IMG/VR virus record: IMGVR_UViG_3300032287_002786
Span: 1 to 21,341 of that record
DNA: 21,341 nt
Strand: one strand, 5' to 3'
Source: a virus
Below the pieces are notes generated by a model, which had not been told where the DNA came from, did not search any database, and was given only the letters and a program-made list of their open reading frames with translations. This document shows, in pieces, positions 1-6,864 of this stretch. Position numbers and translations under genes: made by a program. Each line of letters begins with the position of its first letter. The stretch's first letter is position 1.

Positions 1-9
1 AAAAAGAAC

Positions 10-38
10 TTGACTCGATATGATGTATTGAGTAATAT
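10..38 (+). promoter_or_regulatory. sigma70-like promoter for the primase gene
   Basis: The -35 element TTGACT (10-15) and -10 element TAATAT (33-38) are separated by exactly 17 nt. The -10 ends 6 nt before the ATG at 45, so the expected start of transcription falls on that A. There is no Shine-Dalgarno sequence before the ATG. This is sequence-level evidence only, but the same layout recurs at six other operon starts in the window. Confidence 0.6.
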
Positions 39-44
39 GGTGTC

Positions 45-1064
45 ATGGTCACTTTACCAGAAGAGTTCGTCGTTTCCAAGTTTTACCAATTCGCAGGTTC
101 GCCAAAACATAATAAAGGGTCGAATACTTATCAAGCGAGTTGCCCAATATGTAGAGAAGGTAAATCTTGGTTAAAGAAAAAAAGATGTTATTATATTGTA
201 GCAAAAAATACAATATATTGCCATAATTGCGGTTGGAAGGGAAATCCTGTTAATTGGATAATGGAGTTGTCTGGCGATTCCTTTTCAGATGTAATGAAAG
301 CATCTAATGAATACGACAACGTTGACATTGAGAGGTTTCAAGTAAGCACAACCAAAAAGAAGACCGATTACGAATTGCCTTGTGATTGTATTGACTTGGA
401 AGACGATGAACAATTGCAGTATTTTGACGATGATTATGTGGTAGAAAAGGCAATTCACACTCTAAATGATAGAGGACTTTTAGTTGCAGTGAATAGGCCG
501 AAGAAATACTACGTTACCCTTAATGACTATGTTCATCAAAATAGGCTTATAATCCCATTCTATGATGAAAATTCAAAAATAGCATTCTATCAATCCAGAA
601 AGTTGTTGGAATCTGATCAAAAGCCTAAATATCTTTCCAAAAAAGACGCTGAGAGGTCTGTTTTCAACATAGACAATGTACAGGAGAAAATTCCCTATAT
701 TTTTATCACAGAAGGTCCATTGGATTCAACCTTTATAAGAAACGGAGTCGCTTTAGCTGGAATATCGGAATCTGGCTCAGAAACATTCACAGATAAACAG
801 AAAAGCCAAATGCAATTGTTTCCTCTACATGAACAGATTTTTGTATTGGATAATCAATGGAACGATACAGCATCTAAGAAAAAGACCAAATGTTTAATTG
901 AATCTGGTAAAAAAGTATTCATTTGGCCAAAGGAATACGGAAAATTCAAGGATTTGAATGATGTTTGCGTTGCATATAAACTATATGAATTTCCCTATAA
1001 ATTCATTTTGAAAAATTCATATGATGGAATGAAGGGGAAGATTAAATTGTCCGAAATTAAGTGA
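45..1064 (+). CDS. 61: DNA primase, T4 gp61-like
   Basis: Likely the phage primase, which synthesises RNA primers for lagging-strand replication and works with the replicative helicase. At 339 aa it is close in length to T4 gp61 (about 340 aa). The N-terminus has a zinc-binding module with CPIC at residues 33-36 and CHNC at 59-62. A TOPRIM-like segment follows, with ITEGPLD around 221-227 (catalytic Glu 223) and VLDN around 267-270 as the acidic strand. The ATG at 45 is chosen because it lies 6 nt after a good -10 element. Its stop abuts the stop of the leftward gene at 1065, so the two genes converge with no gap. Other zinc-TOPRIM primases are possible, but the size and motif order favour gp61. 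Confidence 0.88.
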   Translation: MVTLPEEFVVSKFYQFAGSPKHNKGSNTYQASCPICREGKSWLKKKRCYYIVAKNTIYCHNCGWKGNPVNWIMELSGDSFSDVMKASNEYDNVDIERFQVSTTKKKTDYELPCDCIDLEDDEQLQYFDDDYVVEKAIHTLNDRGLLVAVNRPKKYYVTLNDYVHQNRLIIPFYDENSKIAFYQSRKLLESDQKPKYLSKKDAERSVFNIDNVQEKIPYIFITEGPLDSTFIRNGVALAGISESGSETFTDKQKSQMQLFPLHEQIFVLDNQWNDTASKKKTKCLIESGKKVFIWPKEYGKFKDLNDVCVAYKLYEFPYKFILKNSYDGMKGKIKLSEIK

Positions 1065-1481
1065 TTAATCTTGATCACCAGCAATCAAATATCCTTTGAG
1101 AGCTTCCGCTAGACCACTAAGCTCCACAGCAATACGTGAAATTCTACGATGTTCGGAAGAGGCAATTTTCTCAAATAAGGTATCACAGCCAGCATTGTGA
1201 AGTTGTGCTTGAACAGAAGTATCGTTAACACCGTTAACGTATTGAACGAATCTTTCAATTTCAGCAACCCATTCGGAAAGAGTATTTTTTTGTTTAGCGA
1301 GTGATTCTTTTCTAATAACTTCCACTCTACCAGCATCAGAATCAAACGAATCAGCGGAAGTTCCAGCATCGAGTTCCGCTGACATTGCAGCATTTTCCGC
1401 TTCTGGAGTTGCAGCAACAGGAGCCGCTTCAACTTCGTCTTGTTCCAAAAGTGTATTGAAATATTTTTCGTAGATTCCCAT
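1065..1481 (-). CDS. probable virion or prohead-associated protein of unknown function
   Basis: 138 aa, family not recognised with certainty. Residues 1-14 have the form MGxxxxxFxxLLEQ, which is shared with the leftward gene at 3831-4208 and resembled by the one at 1520. A low-complexity Ala/Glu/Asp/Ser linker follows (about 15-55), then a probably helical domain (about 65-133). A short N-terminal peptide ending in Glu before a disordered linker recalls the capsid-targeting peptides of T4 internal proteins, which the gp21 protease removes; that link is inference. A CTAAATA late promoter 5 nt before the ATG supports late, structural-class expression. It is transcribed toward the primase and away from 1520. 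Confidence 0.72.
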   Translation of the reverse strand: MGIYEKYFNTLLEQDEVEAAPVAATPEAENAAMSAELDAGTSADSFDSDAGRVEVIRKESLAKQKNTLSEWVAEIERFVQYVNGVNDTSVQAQLHNAGCDTLFEKIASSEHRRISRIAVELSGLAEALKGYLIAGDQD

Positions 1482-1486
1482 AAGAT

Positions 1487-1494
1487 TATTTAGT
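1487..1494 (-). promoter_or_regulatory. T4-type late promoter, leftward
   Basis: The minus strand reads ACTAAATA, close to the T4 late consensus TATAAATA, and is followed after 5 nt (ATCTT) by the ATG at 1481. The same element and spacing precede the leftward genes starting at 4208 and 6026. Transcription would start at or beside the ATG, leaving no room for a ribosome-binding site. Confidence 0.6.
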
Positions 1495-1501
1495 GATTGT
1501 T

Positions 1502-1509
1502 GCTAAATA
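1502..1509 (+). promoter_or_regulatory. T4-type late promoter, rightward
   Basis: GCTAAATA on the plus strand ends 10 nt before the ATG at 1520. With the leftward element at 1487-1494 it forms a pair of divergent late promoters whose octamers are separated by only 7 bp. Confidence 0.5.
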
Positions 1510-1519
1510 TTTATATCAG

Positions 1520-1918
1520 ATGAGAGAAAAATTTAACATCCTAGTGGAAGATGACCAAAAAATATATAATAAATGGGTCAAGGGCATAGCAAAACAAGAT
1601 GCACCATCTCAAATTATTACGGTTGATGATGTTGTAAATAGATATAGAAACACTCTCGACCACAATGCTCCAAAGCAACTTCCATTTGGATTGGATTCGT
1701 TATTAAACAGAATCGGAGATATTGTCACAAAAGTTGCTGATATTCGTTTCGATCTCAACCGTGCATTGAAGAACCCTGTAATATATGAAAATAAACATAG
1801 AATCGATGCGGTGGAAAAGTTAAATGAAAAAATGGATAAGATTCAACAAATTCTCTTTTCAACAACAGTTGAAATGAATAAAATTGTTGAAAATTCGGAT
1901 GAAGATGATAAAATCTAA
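1520..1918 (+). CDS. unknown coiled-coil-like phage protein
   Basis: 132 aa, not recognised. A GTG at 1493 would add nine residues, but it lies upstream of the CTAAATA late promoter at 1502-1509. The ATG at 1520 is preferred and gives a short N-terminus, MREKFNILVED, resembling the FxxLLEQ starts of two leftward late genes here. Residues about 55-125 are predicted mostly helical, with heptad-like spacing (for example LNEKMDKIQQIL), consistent with a coiled coil. The C-terminus is acidic. It heads a run of small rightward genes (1922, 2376, 2782). Late timing and a structural or assembly role are plausible but not shown. Confidence 0.65.
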   Translation: MREKFNILVEDDQKIYNKWVKGIAKQDAPSQIITVDDVVNRYRNTLDHNAPKQLPFGLDSLLNRIGDIVTKVADIRFDLNRALKNPVIYENKHRIDAVEKLNEKMDKIQQILFSTTVEMNKIVENSDEDDKI

Positions 1919-1921
1919 TTC

Positions 1922-2389
1922 ATGCCTAAAGAAATATTAAAAAAACTGATTTATAGTCTCGCTATAACTATTTCCGTTTCAATTCTCGGTGGTCTTTTCT
2001 GCCTTAATTTTGGATTTAATTTCTGGATTACAACCTTATTCTTTTTTATTTTACAATTCATCGGATTTTATTTTTATGGTGAACACGTAAAAAGGAGAAA
2101 CGCTATAATAGAAGCTGAATTGGAAATGATTGCAGCAGCAGAACTAGCTAAAATAACGGCTGATGTTGTCTGCCCATGTGATAAAAAGGTTCAAAATAGA
2201 ATTCCAATTGAAATGAACGTTGATAATTCTTATACTTGTTCACAATGTAATAAAAGAATTGGTGTTATTGTCGATGTTAAAACCACATTAAAAACAGAAC
2301 CATTGGAACAAAATCCATTAGCCGATCCCTTAGTGATTAAAAACGTTGAAGAAGCCATAAAAGATCCAACACACAATGATCGAATTTGA
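1922..2389 (+). CDS. membrane protein with C-terminal zinc-ribbon-like domain
   Basis: 155 aa. Two hydrophobic segments (about residues 9-30 and 33-52) suggest a hairpin of two transmembrane helices. A charged helix follows (about 55-80), then a four-cysteine domain with CPC at 84-86 and CSQC at 106-109, likely a small zinc ribbon on the same side of the membrane as both termini. The C-terminal 35 residues look disordered. It starts 3 nt after the stop of the previous gene and overlaps the next by 14 nt, so translation is probably coupled. No function is assigned; inner-membrane location is inferred from hydrophobicity. Confidence 0.7.
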   Translation: MPKEILKKLIYSLAITISVSILGGLFCLNFGFNFWITTLFFFILQFIGFYFYGEHVKRRNAIIEAELEMIAAAELAKITADVVCPCDKKVQNRIPIEMNVDNSYTCSQCNKRIGVIVDVKTTLKTEPLEQNPLADPLVIKNVEEAIKDPTHNDRI

Positions 2390-2744
2390 TATCCAAAAAA
2401 ATTCTGGAATTGCACCAGAAAAAACAGAGGCTGATTTACCAAAAGCGGATGATGTGAAACTATTTTTCGAGTGTCATTTCAAAAAAAATGTTGATCAGTA
2501 TATGATTTTCAAAAAAAATCAATTCAAGAACCCCAATAAAGAGTTTATGAATGATTTTATTAACAAATTGGAGAGTTTTGTTAAACAAGATAATAAAGAT
2601 GAGGTGAAACATCAGTCGATCAACTTGACCTTTGATATTATCAAGAATGCTATAAAACTTTTGGGTGAAAGCAATTCCTTACCAGACAATGATAAGGTTA
2701 AGGCATTCTTCGTTTCTTTTGTCCTTTCCAAATTTTTTTCTTGA
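2376..2744 (+). CDS. unknown phage protein
   Basis: 122 aa, not recognised. The first 25 residues are polar and probably flexible. The remainder is Lys/Phe/Asn-rich and mostly helical, ending in a hydrophobic stretch (VKAFFVSFVLSKFF) that may pack as an amphipathic helix. The ATG overlaps the end of the upstream membrane-protein gene by 14 nt. A weak sigma70-like promoter for the next gene overlaps its stop codon. Confidence 0.6.
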   Translation: MIEFDIQKNSGIAPEKTEADLPKADDVKLFFECHFKKNVDQYMIFKKNQFKNPNKEFMNDFINKLESFVKQDNKDEVKHQSINLTFDIIKNAIKLLGESNSLPDNDKVKAFFVSFVLSKFFS

Positions 2745-2769
2745 TATTCTTAAGAAAAAAGTTCATAAT
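2741..2769 (+). promoter_or_regulatory. possible sigma70-like promoter
   Basis: TTGATA (2741-2746), a 17-nt spacer, then CATAAT (2764-2769). The -10 ends 12 nt before the chosen ATG at 2782, so a leader of about 6 nt is expected. It is weaker than the other promoters in the window. Confidence 0.35.
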
Positions 2770-2781
2770 GGCGTTTCAATT

Positions 2782-3081
2782 ATGAAAAACACTATTAAAT
2801 TTAAAACAAAAGAGAGTGATCTAGAAATGAATAAAGATACGTTTATTCGTTGGATGTGTCTTGTGGAACTTATTCTTCTCACAGAAGAAAAAGCAGAAGA
2901 ACTAAAGTTGGATTTAGATAAATTTGATTGGGTAAAGCCAATTGCATTTAAAAAATATATCAACGATAGATTTAAAAGTATGGAGGTTGATATTGAAGCG
3001 GAAGCCAATTCAAAGAAACCTTTATTGAAACCAATGGATAAGTTGGCGATGATGAATAAAAATATTGATCTAATTCACTGA
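2782..3081 (+). CDS. unknown small phage protein
   Basis: 99 aa from the ATG at 2782. The frame is open back to an ATG at 2665, but that start would overlap the previous gene by 80 nt and add a segment of different composition. The protein is charged and mostly helical, with a central block DKFDWVKPIAFKKYIN. Size and charge would allow a small regulator or adaptor (a gp33-like late co-activator was considered), but I cannot align it to one. The gene converges directly on the leftward neck gene; the two stop codons are adjacent. Confidence 0.6.
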   Translation: MKNTIKFKTKESDLEMNKDTFIRWMCLVELILLTEEKAEELKLDLDKFDWVKPIAFKKYINDRFKSMEVDIEAEANSKKPLLKPMDKLAMMNKNIDLIH

Positions 3082-3087
3082 TCAATA
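3058..3087 (-). terminator. leftward intrinsic terminator at a convergent gene junction
   Basis: An 8-bp perfect stem (3063-3070 paired with 3080-3087) with a 9-nt loop overlaps both stop codons. On the minus strand it is followed by five U residues (plus-strand A-run 3058-3062), so it should end transcripts of the leftward neck-protein operon. In the plus direction there is no U-run. Confidence 0.5.
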
Positions 3088-3834
3088 ATATCCACCGTAT
3101 TCCAGAGTATCATTGATAGACATATCAAAAACCTTTTCTTTGGATTCTGTGTCTGAATCTTGTGGATAAGATGGATCTCGTTGTGGAGGAGCCACCAAAG
3201 CACCACTCAAATCACCATAAAACGTGTCATCATGGACTTGAGCATTTCCTTTTTCTTGAGGTAAATTTTCAAATGAATGCTCAAGTCTCTTGGCCTTTAA
3301 GAGCCATATATAATGACCAGCGAGCGGGTTTATTTTTGAATTGTCTTCATCACAACGTTCTGTGATTTCGTACATTTTACCATCACGCTCACCAGGTCGA
3401 TCTGATCCATATTCCACCAATTTGAACACGTCTCCCGCTTTTGGTTCGTAATTAGGCGGATAATGTACATAAAAAGAACTAATGTGCAAATAAGCTGTTA
3501 CTTGATCGTCCGATTGATAACCAAACTTGGAAAGAATTAGTGAATTTTCCGTTAGTGTGAAAAGCATTATCATTTCTTTTGGAGTTTCAAACTGATTTAA
3601 TGGCATTTCACCGTAAGTATTATCCGCTTGTTCTAAATTATATAAATTCTTGTAATAAAGAATTTTTTGACCATATAAATCAATTTGTTCTCTCCAATAG
3701 TTGCTATATAATGATCTTTCTGCTACATTTTTTTCCTTGTCCGTGAATCTCACAGTTGATGCAGTGTATTCCGAATAATTGTTCGGATACGTTCTAATGC
3801 AATTTACTCCGTTGTATTTGTCGTATGTGATCAT
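3082..3834 (-). CDS. 14: neck / head-completion protein, gp14-like
   Basis: 250 aa, near the T4 gp14 length (256). The segment order matches my recollection of gp14: an early helical region with QIDLYGQKILYY (about 50-61); a middle block with LSKFGYQSDDQVTAYLHIS (about 101-119), comparable to the gp14 region reading FGMQVQDEVTLSI; then EPKAGD at 130-135 and MYEIT at 154-158, comparable to EPKEGD and LFEIT. The C-terminal third is acidic and probably flexible. In T4, gp14 joins gp13 at the neck to close the filled head before tail attachment. The ATG overlaps the stop of the 125-aa gene upstream (ATGA). Assignment rests on remembered family patterns, not a search. Confidence 0.62.
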   Translation of the reverse strand: MITYDKYNGVNCIRTYPNNYSEYTASTVRFTDKEKNVAERSLYSNYWREQIDLYGQKILYYKNLYNLEQADNTYGEMPLNQFETPKEMIMLFTLTENSLILSKFGYQSDDQVTAYLHISSFYVHYPPNYEPKAGDVFKLVEYGSDRPGERDGKMYEITERCDEDNSKINPLAGHYIWLLKAKRLEHSFENLPQEKGNAQVHDDTFYGDLSGALVAPPQRDPSYPQDSDTESKEKVFDMSINDTLEYGGYY

Positions 3835-4208
3835 TTTTTTAAGATGAATGATTTGGTAGGCTCATTCCATATAATCATAATTCCAGTATTTCCGAGCTTT
3901 TTAGGTTCCATTTTAGATACACTGTAAATTCCGTATTTTTTACATATTTTTCTCAATTGAACGATATTTAATGGAACATTTACAGTTGGGTTATTTTTAA
4001 TTCTTTCAACTTGCTGAATAATGCTCATGTCAGGTTTATGCATATCTGGAACGGTCTGAGCATGTTTTCTGTTAAATGGATCTAAAACAACAGCTCTTCT
4101 ATGTCTCATGCCTTTTGTTTTCTTTTGCATTGGCATGAACATGTTTAAATAGCCACCATTCCACGTTTGTTCCAATAAAACTGAAAATGTATTTGCGAAT
4201 AATCCCAT
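3831..4208 (-). CDS. unknown late protein with shared N-terminal peptide
   Basis: 125 aa, not recognised. It starts MGLFANTFSVLLEQ, strongly resembling the start of the leftward gene at 1065-1481 (MGIYEKYFNTLLEQ), and then diverges completely. The body is basic (KKTKGMRHRR, RKICKKYG, MEPKKLG), so it may bind nucleic acid or an acidic partner in the head. It lies between the portal and the gp14-like gene, has its own CTAAATA late promoter, and is translationally coupled to gp14. A virion or prohead role is inferred from context; the N-terminal peptide may be a removable capsid-targeting sequence. Confidence 0.68.
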   Translation of the reverse strand: MGLFANTFSVLLEQTWNGGYLNMFMPMQKKTKGMRHRRAVVLDPFNRKHAQTVPDMHKPDMSIIQQVERIKNNPTVNVPLNIVQLRKICKKYGIYSVSKMEPKKLGNTGIMIIWNEPTKSFILKK

Positions 4209-4213
4209 AGGAT

Positions 4214-4221
4214 TATTTAGT
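4214..4221 (-). promoter_or_regulatory. T4-type late promoter, leftward
   Basis: The minus strand reads ACTAAATA, then ATCCT, then the ATG at 4208: a 5-nt gap identical to those before 1481 and 6026. It sits in the 18-nt gap after the portal stop codon, so the 4208-3082 pair can be transcribed separately from the portal. Confidence 0.6.
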
Positions 4222-4226
4222 TAAAG

Positions 4227-6026
4227 TTACTCTGCGGGTGCTTTTGCTTCTGGAGCCGCTCCACCACCAGCAGCAGCAGCTGGAGGAGGTCCAAATGCAG
4301 GAGGAGCCTCACCACCTCCACCGCCAGCAGGAACACCCTCACCTCCACCAGCAGGAGATGCAGGAGTTCCAGTAGGAACAGCACCACCAGAACCAGCGGC
4401 AAGAGGAACGCCTTCAACAGCTTCGCCTCCAGTTTTCCACATAGGTCCATTTGCTTGAATTTGAGCAAGTTCAAACTCAAGTTCTTTATCTTTTTTCAAG
4501 AATGCTCTATTTGCTAGAATTTCTTGGTCACTCCATCTCAAGTATTTCTTTTGAGCATATGTCTTAGATATGGATTCATTTTGAACCATACTATTGAATG
4601 TATTGTATTTTATTTCAGCTTTTTGAGCTTCTCTCATTTCAAAGAAATTGGTTGGGGGAGTAAATCTAAGCTCAAAATCATTTTCCTTCAGATCGTATTT
4701 TTCCCAAAGACCCTTTAATTTCAAGTGAACAATGAATGTATTCTTAATGCTTTCTGTAAAATACATTTGACTTCTCATAATGAACTTTGCGAATTTAAGT
4801 TCTTCTCTGAGCATTTGCATACCATCATTGTATCCAGAATCAGGTGATATTCGGTTCACTGGAACCTTGAGGGATTTATAAAGCTTCATTACGAAGTAAT
4901 CTAAATCAGGAAGGCTGTTAAGTTGCGGTCCTTCTGCGAGAGGAGTGACACTTGTTCCTTCGGAACCTTGTCTTTTTGCAAACCAATAATTGTCCAAATA
5001 GCTTTGAGGATTAAATTTATTGACTTGTCCAGCTTGATCAACGTCAAATGTTCGCTTTGACCAATATTCTTGGATCATTTTTCTCAAATATGCCTCTGCC
5101 TTCGGTGCTGGCATTGTTCCAACATCAACGTTGAAAACAAGTCTCGATGGTGCTCTTGCAAGTCTATAGATGACAACACTATCCTCAATAAGAGAAAGTT
5201 GTCTATACGCTCTTCTTGCATTTTCAATAAATGGAAGTCTAACAGTTTTATTTTCGTTCCAAATACCAGAATTAACATATGTAACTTGATTCTTGTCCAT
5301 TGGAATCAAGGCGTAATCTACAATTTTTGTCGGATTTGTTGGATCAAATACTGGTTTTCTTAACAAGTATCCTTTTATCAACATATTCTGAACATTTCCA
5401 AAAATAGGATCAATGAGTTCTGTTGGAATACTCACAATTCCAAGAACACCCTCTTCTTCTCTTTCTTTATGTATAATGTTTTCCCAATAAATTTCACCAT
5501 CCACCATCACACTTCTAAAGTATTCCCAACCTCTTTTTTCAAATTCAAAAAAACCAATGATTTTTTCAAACTCATCAGAAACATCTTTTTTAGCTTCACT
5601 TTTAAGTTTTTCAGTTGGAAATTGAATTGTTACAATTTGCCCATTGTCGTCTTTATTAATAGATTCATCGCAAATTTCATCTAATGCCTCGGCAACTTCT
5701 GAAAATGCTGCCATGACTCGATAATCACGAATTCTTGCAATTTTGTCCGCTTGGACATTTGAATACATGTATTGCGTGAAATTAGAGTCGATATTAAAAA
5801 ACGCAGTGGGAGATATATCATTGTATTCAGATGAGGAACTGATACTTTGTCTTGAAAGAGCCTCTGTTCTTTTAGATCCTGTATCTTGGAAGGTCTTGAA
5901 TTTGGGATTCAGCTTTGAAATAGTATCTATAACAGTATAAGATTGATATGGAAGATAAGAATTGACGTAGTTCATTAAACTACGTCCAAATGTTGATTCT
6001 CTTCCTGATGATGCATTTGCTGGCAT
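4227..6026 (-). CDS. 20: portal protein, T4 gp20-like, with Gly/Ala/Pro-rich tail
   Basis: 599 aa. This is the portal vertex protein, a dodecameric ring through which DNA is packaged and to which the neck attaches. Family-like blocks include RIRDYRVMAAFSEVAEALDE (about 98-117, the gp20 region reading RDYR...SEALDEICDE), a YWSKR block near 317, and LDNYWFAKRQGSEGT followed by LPDLDYFVMKLYKSLKVPVN, comparable to the FWLPRREG...KLYKSLNVP region of gp20. T4 gp20 has about 524 residues. The extra length is mainly a low-complexity tail (about 528-599) of Gly, Ala and Pro, encoded by GC-richer triplet-repeat-like DNA (about 4230-4420). An exact TATAAATA late promoter lies 5 nt before the ATG. Confidence 0.9.
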   Translation of the reverse strand: MPANASSGRESTFGRSLMNYVNSYLPYQSYTVIDTISKLNPKFKTFQDTGSKRTEALSRQSISSSSEYNDISPTAFFNIDSNFTQYMYSNVQADKIARIRDYRVMAAFSEVAEALDEICDESINKDDNGQIVTIQFPTEKLKSEAKKDVSDEFEKIIGFFEFEKRGWEYFRSVMVDGEIYWENIIHKEREEEGVLGIVSIPTELIDPIFGNVQNMLIKGYLLRKPVFDPTNPTKIVDYALIPMDKNQVTYVNSGIWNENKTVRLPFIENARRAYRQLSLIEDSVVIYRLARAPSRLVFNVDVGTMPAPKAEAYLRKMIQEYWSKRTFDVDQAGQVNKFNPQSYLDNYWFAKRQGSEGTSVTPLAEGPQLNSLPDLDYFVMKLYKSLKVPVNRISPDSGYNDGMQMLREELKFAKFIMRSQMYFTESIKNTFIVHLKLKGLWEKYDLKENDFELRFTPPTNFFEMREAQKAEIKYNTFNSMVQNESISKTYAQKKYLRWSDQEILANRAFLKKDKELEFELAQIQANGPMWKTGGEAVEGVPLAAGSGGAVPTGTPASPAGGGEGVPAGGGGGEAPPAFGPPPAAAAGGGAAPEAKAPAE

Positions 6027-6031
6027 AGGAT

Positions 6032-6039
6032 TATTTATA
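6032..6039 (-). promoter_or_regulatory. T4-consensus late promoter for the portal gene
   Basis: The minus strand reads TATAAATA, an exact match to the T4 late consensus, followed by ATCCT and the portal ATG at 6026. The 5-nt spacing puts the expected transcription start on or next to the ATG. It is arranged back-to-back with the rightward sigma70-like promoter at 6058-6085. Confidence 0.72.
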
Positions 6040-6057
6040 ACTTTTTTCGGATTTGTC

Positions 6058-6085
6058 TTGTATTTTTTTTCAAAAGGCTTATTAT
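6058..6085 (+). promoter_or_regulatory. sigma70-like promoter, rightward
   Basis: TTGTAT (6058-6063), a 16-nt spacer rich in T and A, then TATTAT (6080-6085), ending 6 nt before the ATG at 6092. There is no Shine-Dalgarno sequence, so a leaderless transcript is predicted. Confidence 0.5.
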
Positions 6086-6091
6086 TTTACC

Positions 6092-6376
6092 ATGCAAATA
6101 TTCGATTATATCAAAAACGTTTTATTTTTTAAGAAACCCTTTGAAAAAGAGAACATGGAAGAAATTAAACAATACAATCCTTTTTTAGTGAATAGATGGA
6201 TTTCCATGAATGATGGAGAGAGTGCGAATCTTGTCAATGAAACGACGAACAAATTAAATTATCTAGGAAATGATAAGGAAATGCACTATAAGATGCTTCT
6301 AAATGTCCTTCCGCAGAAGAAATATAATAGAATAAATTATATTAAAAAAGTTGAAAAAGTCGATCAAACTTCTTAA
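6092..6376 (+). CDS. small clamp-loader subunit, gp62-like (tentative)
   Basis: 94 aa from the ATG at 6092. A TTG at 6053 would extend it into the promoter and is rejected. The core YNPFLVNRWISM (about 42-53), LVNETTNKL and MHYKMLLNVLPQKKYNRINY (about 75-94 in the open frame) resembles the conserved part of T4 gp62 (NYLMAAVPRGKRYGKW) and of the shorter gp62-like proteins in distant T4 relatives. T4 gp62 has 187 residues, so this is about half-size. The role would be to load the sliding clamp gp45 onto DNA with the ATPase gp44, neither of which is in the window. The assignment is from remembered motif pattern only. Confidence 0.52.
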   Translation: MQIFDYIKNVLFFKKPFEKENMEEIKQYNPFLVNRWISMNDGESANLVNETTNKLNYLGNDKEMHYKMLLNVLPQKKYNRINYIKKVEKVDQTS

Positions 6377-6400
6377 AAAACTTAAGATTACTGTTTTTTT
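6371..6400 (+). terminator. weak candidate terminator
   Basis: A 6-bp stem (6371-6376 with 6382-6387) is followed 6 nt later by a run of seven T (6394-6400). Alternatively A-run 6375-6380 plus C pairs with G plus T-run 6393-6399. Both are AU-rich and weak. It lies between the gp62-like gene and groES. Confidence 0.3.
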
Positions 6401-6424
6401 AGTAGTTGCAAAAAACATTTACGT

Positions 6425-6432
6425 TGTAAATA
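6425..6432 (+). promoter_or_regulatory. possible late promoter for groES
   Basis: TGTAAATA matches 7 of 8 positions of the T4 late consensus and ends 12 nt before the ATG at 6445. A TTGCAA at 6406-6411 could add a -35-like element at a short 15-nt spacing, so a sigma70 reading cannot be excluded. Confidence 0.35.
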
Positions 6433-6444
6433 AAAACGAAATAT

Positions 6445-6864
6445 ATGAATATTGATCAATTAACACCTCAGAGATCTCTAATAGATTTGGATGGTTTCTC
6501 ACAAAATTCTCTTAACAGCGTTTTCATAGGATATAATCTATCCAAAGTATTGGATGATATTATATTGGTTGAATTAGTAGACCTCGGTGGAAACTCCAAT
6601 GAAATAGTAAGAAACGGAATTGTTGTGCCAGTAAATGCTGACACACAAGCATGGAGAATTGGTAAGGTTATTCTATGTGGTCAAGGAACATCTCTTGTTA
6701 AAAAAGGCGATCATGTGATTTTCCCAAATAATAAGGGAATTATGATTTCAAATGTTGAAATTGATGGTTACGGTACTTTGGAACATGGTCAATTTTTAAA
6801 CGAACATAGAATTTTTGGAATAGCAACACCTAGAGAAGATGTTCATATCAAGAGAGAATCTTAA
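6445..6864 (+). CDS. GroES-like co-chaperonin (gp31 role)
   Basis: 139 aa. The GroES fold signature is visible: LSKVLDDIILVEL (about 32-44, matching the PLxDRVLV strand), a mobile-loop region (about 46-60), WRIGKVILCGQG (about 70-81, matching GxVxAVGxG), LVKKGDHVIFPNNKG (about 84-98, matching VKxGDxVLF), and FLNEHRIFGI near the C-terminus (matching the final VxExDIxA strand). T4 gp31 replaces host GroES so that GroEL can fold the major capsid protein gp23; the same role is likely here. An extra N-terminal segment of about 30 residues precedes the fold. The gene overlaps the next by 26 nt. Confidence 0.85.
   Translation: MNIDQLTPQRSLIDLDGFSQNSLNSVFIGYNLSKVLDDIILVELVDLGGNSNEIVRNGIVVPVNADTQAWRIGKVILCGQGTSLVKKGDHVIFPNNKGIMISNVEIDGYGTLEHGQFLNEHRIFGIATPREDVHIKRES

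Noticed and set aside
1061-1078. Inverted repeat at the primase/1065 convergent junction as a terminator
   Set aside because: Only 5 bp of stem and no U-run on either strand.
1493-1519. GTG at 1493 as start of the 1520 gene
   Set aside because: It lies upstream of the late promoter that serves the gene; the ATG at 1520 fits the promoter and the FNILVE start motif.
2665-2781. N-terminal extension of the 2782 gene from the ATG at 2665
   Set aside because: It would overlap the previous gene by 80 nt, and its composition differs from the rest.
2782-3081. gp33-like late transcription co-activator
   Set aside because: Size and charge are compatible, but no conserved block could be matched.
4217-4480. 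Leu/Val-rich open frame of 87 aa within the portal gene on the same strand
   Set aside because: It is the out-of-frame reading of the Gly/Ala/Pro repeat region; the composition is an artefact of that repeat.
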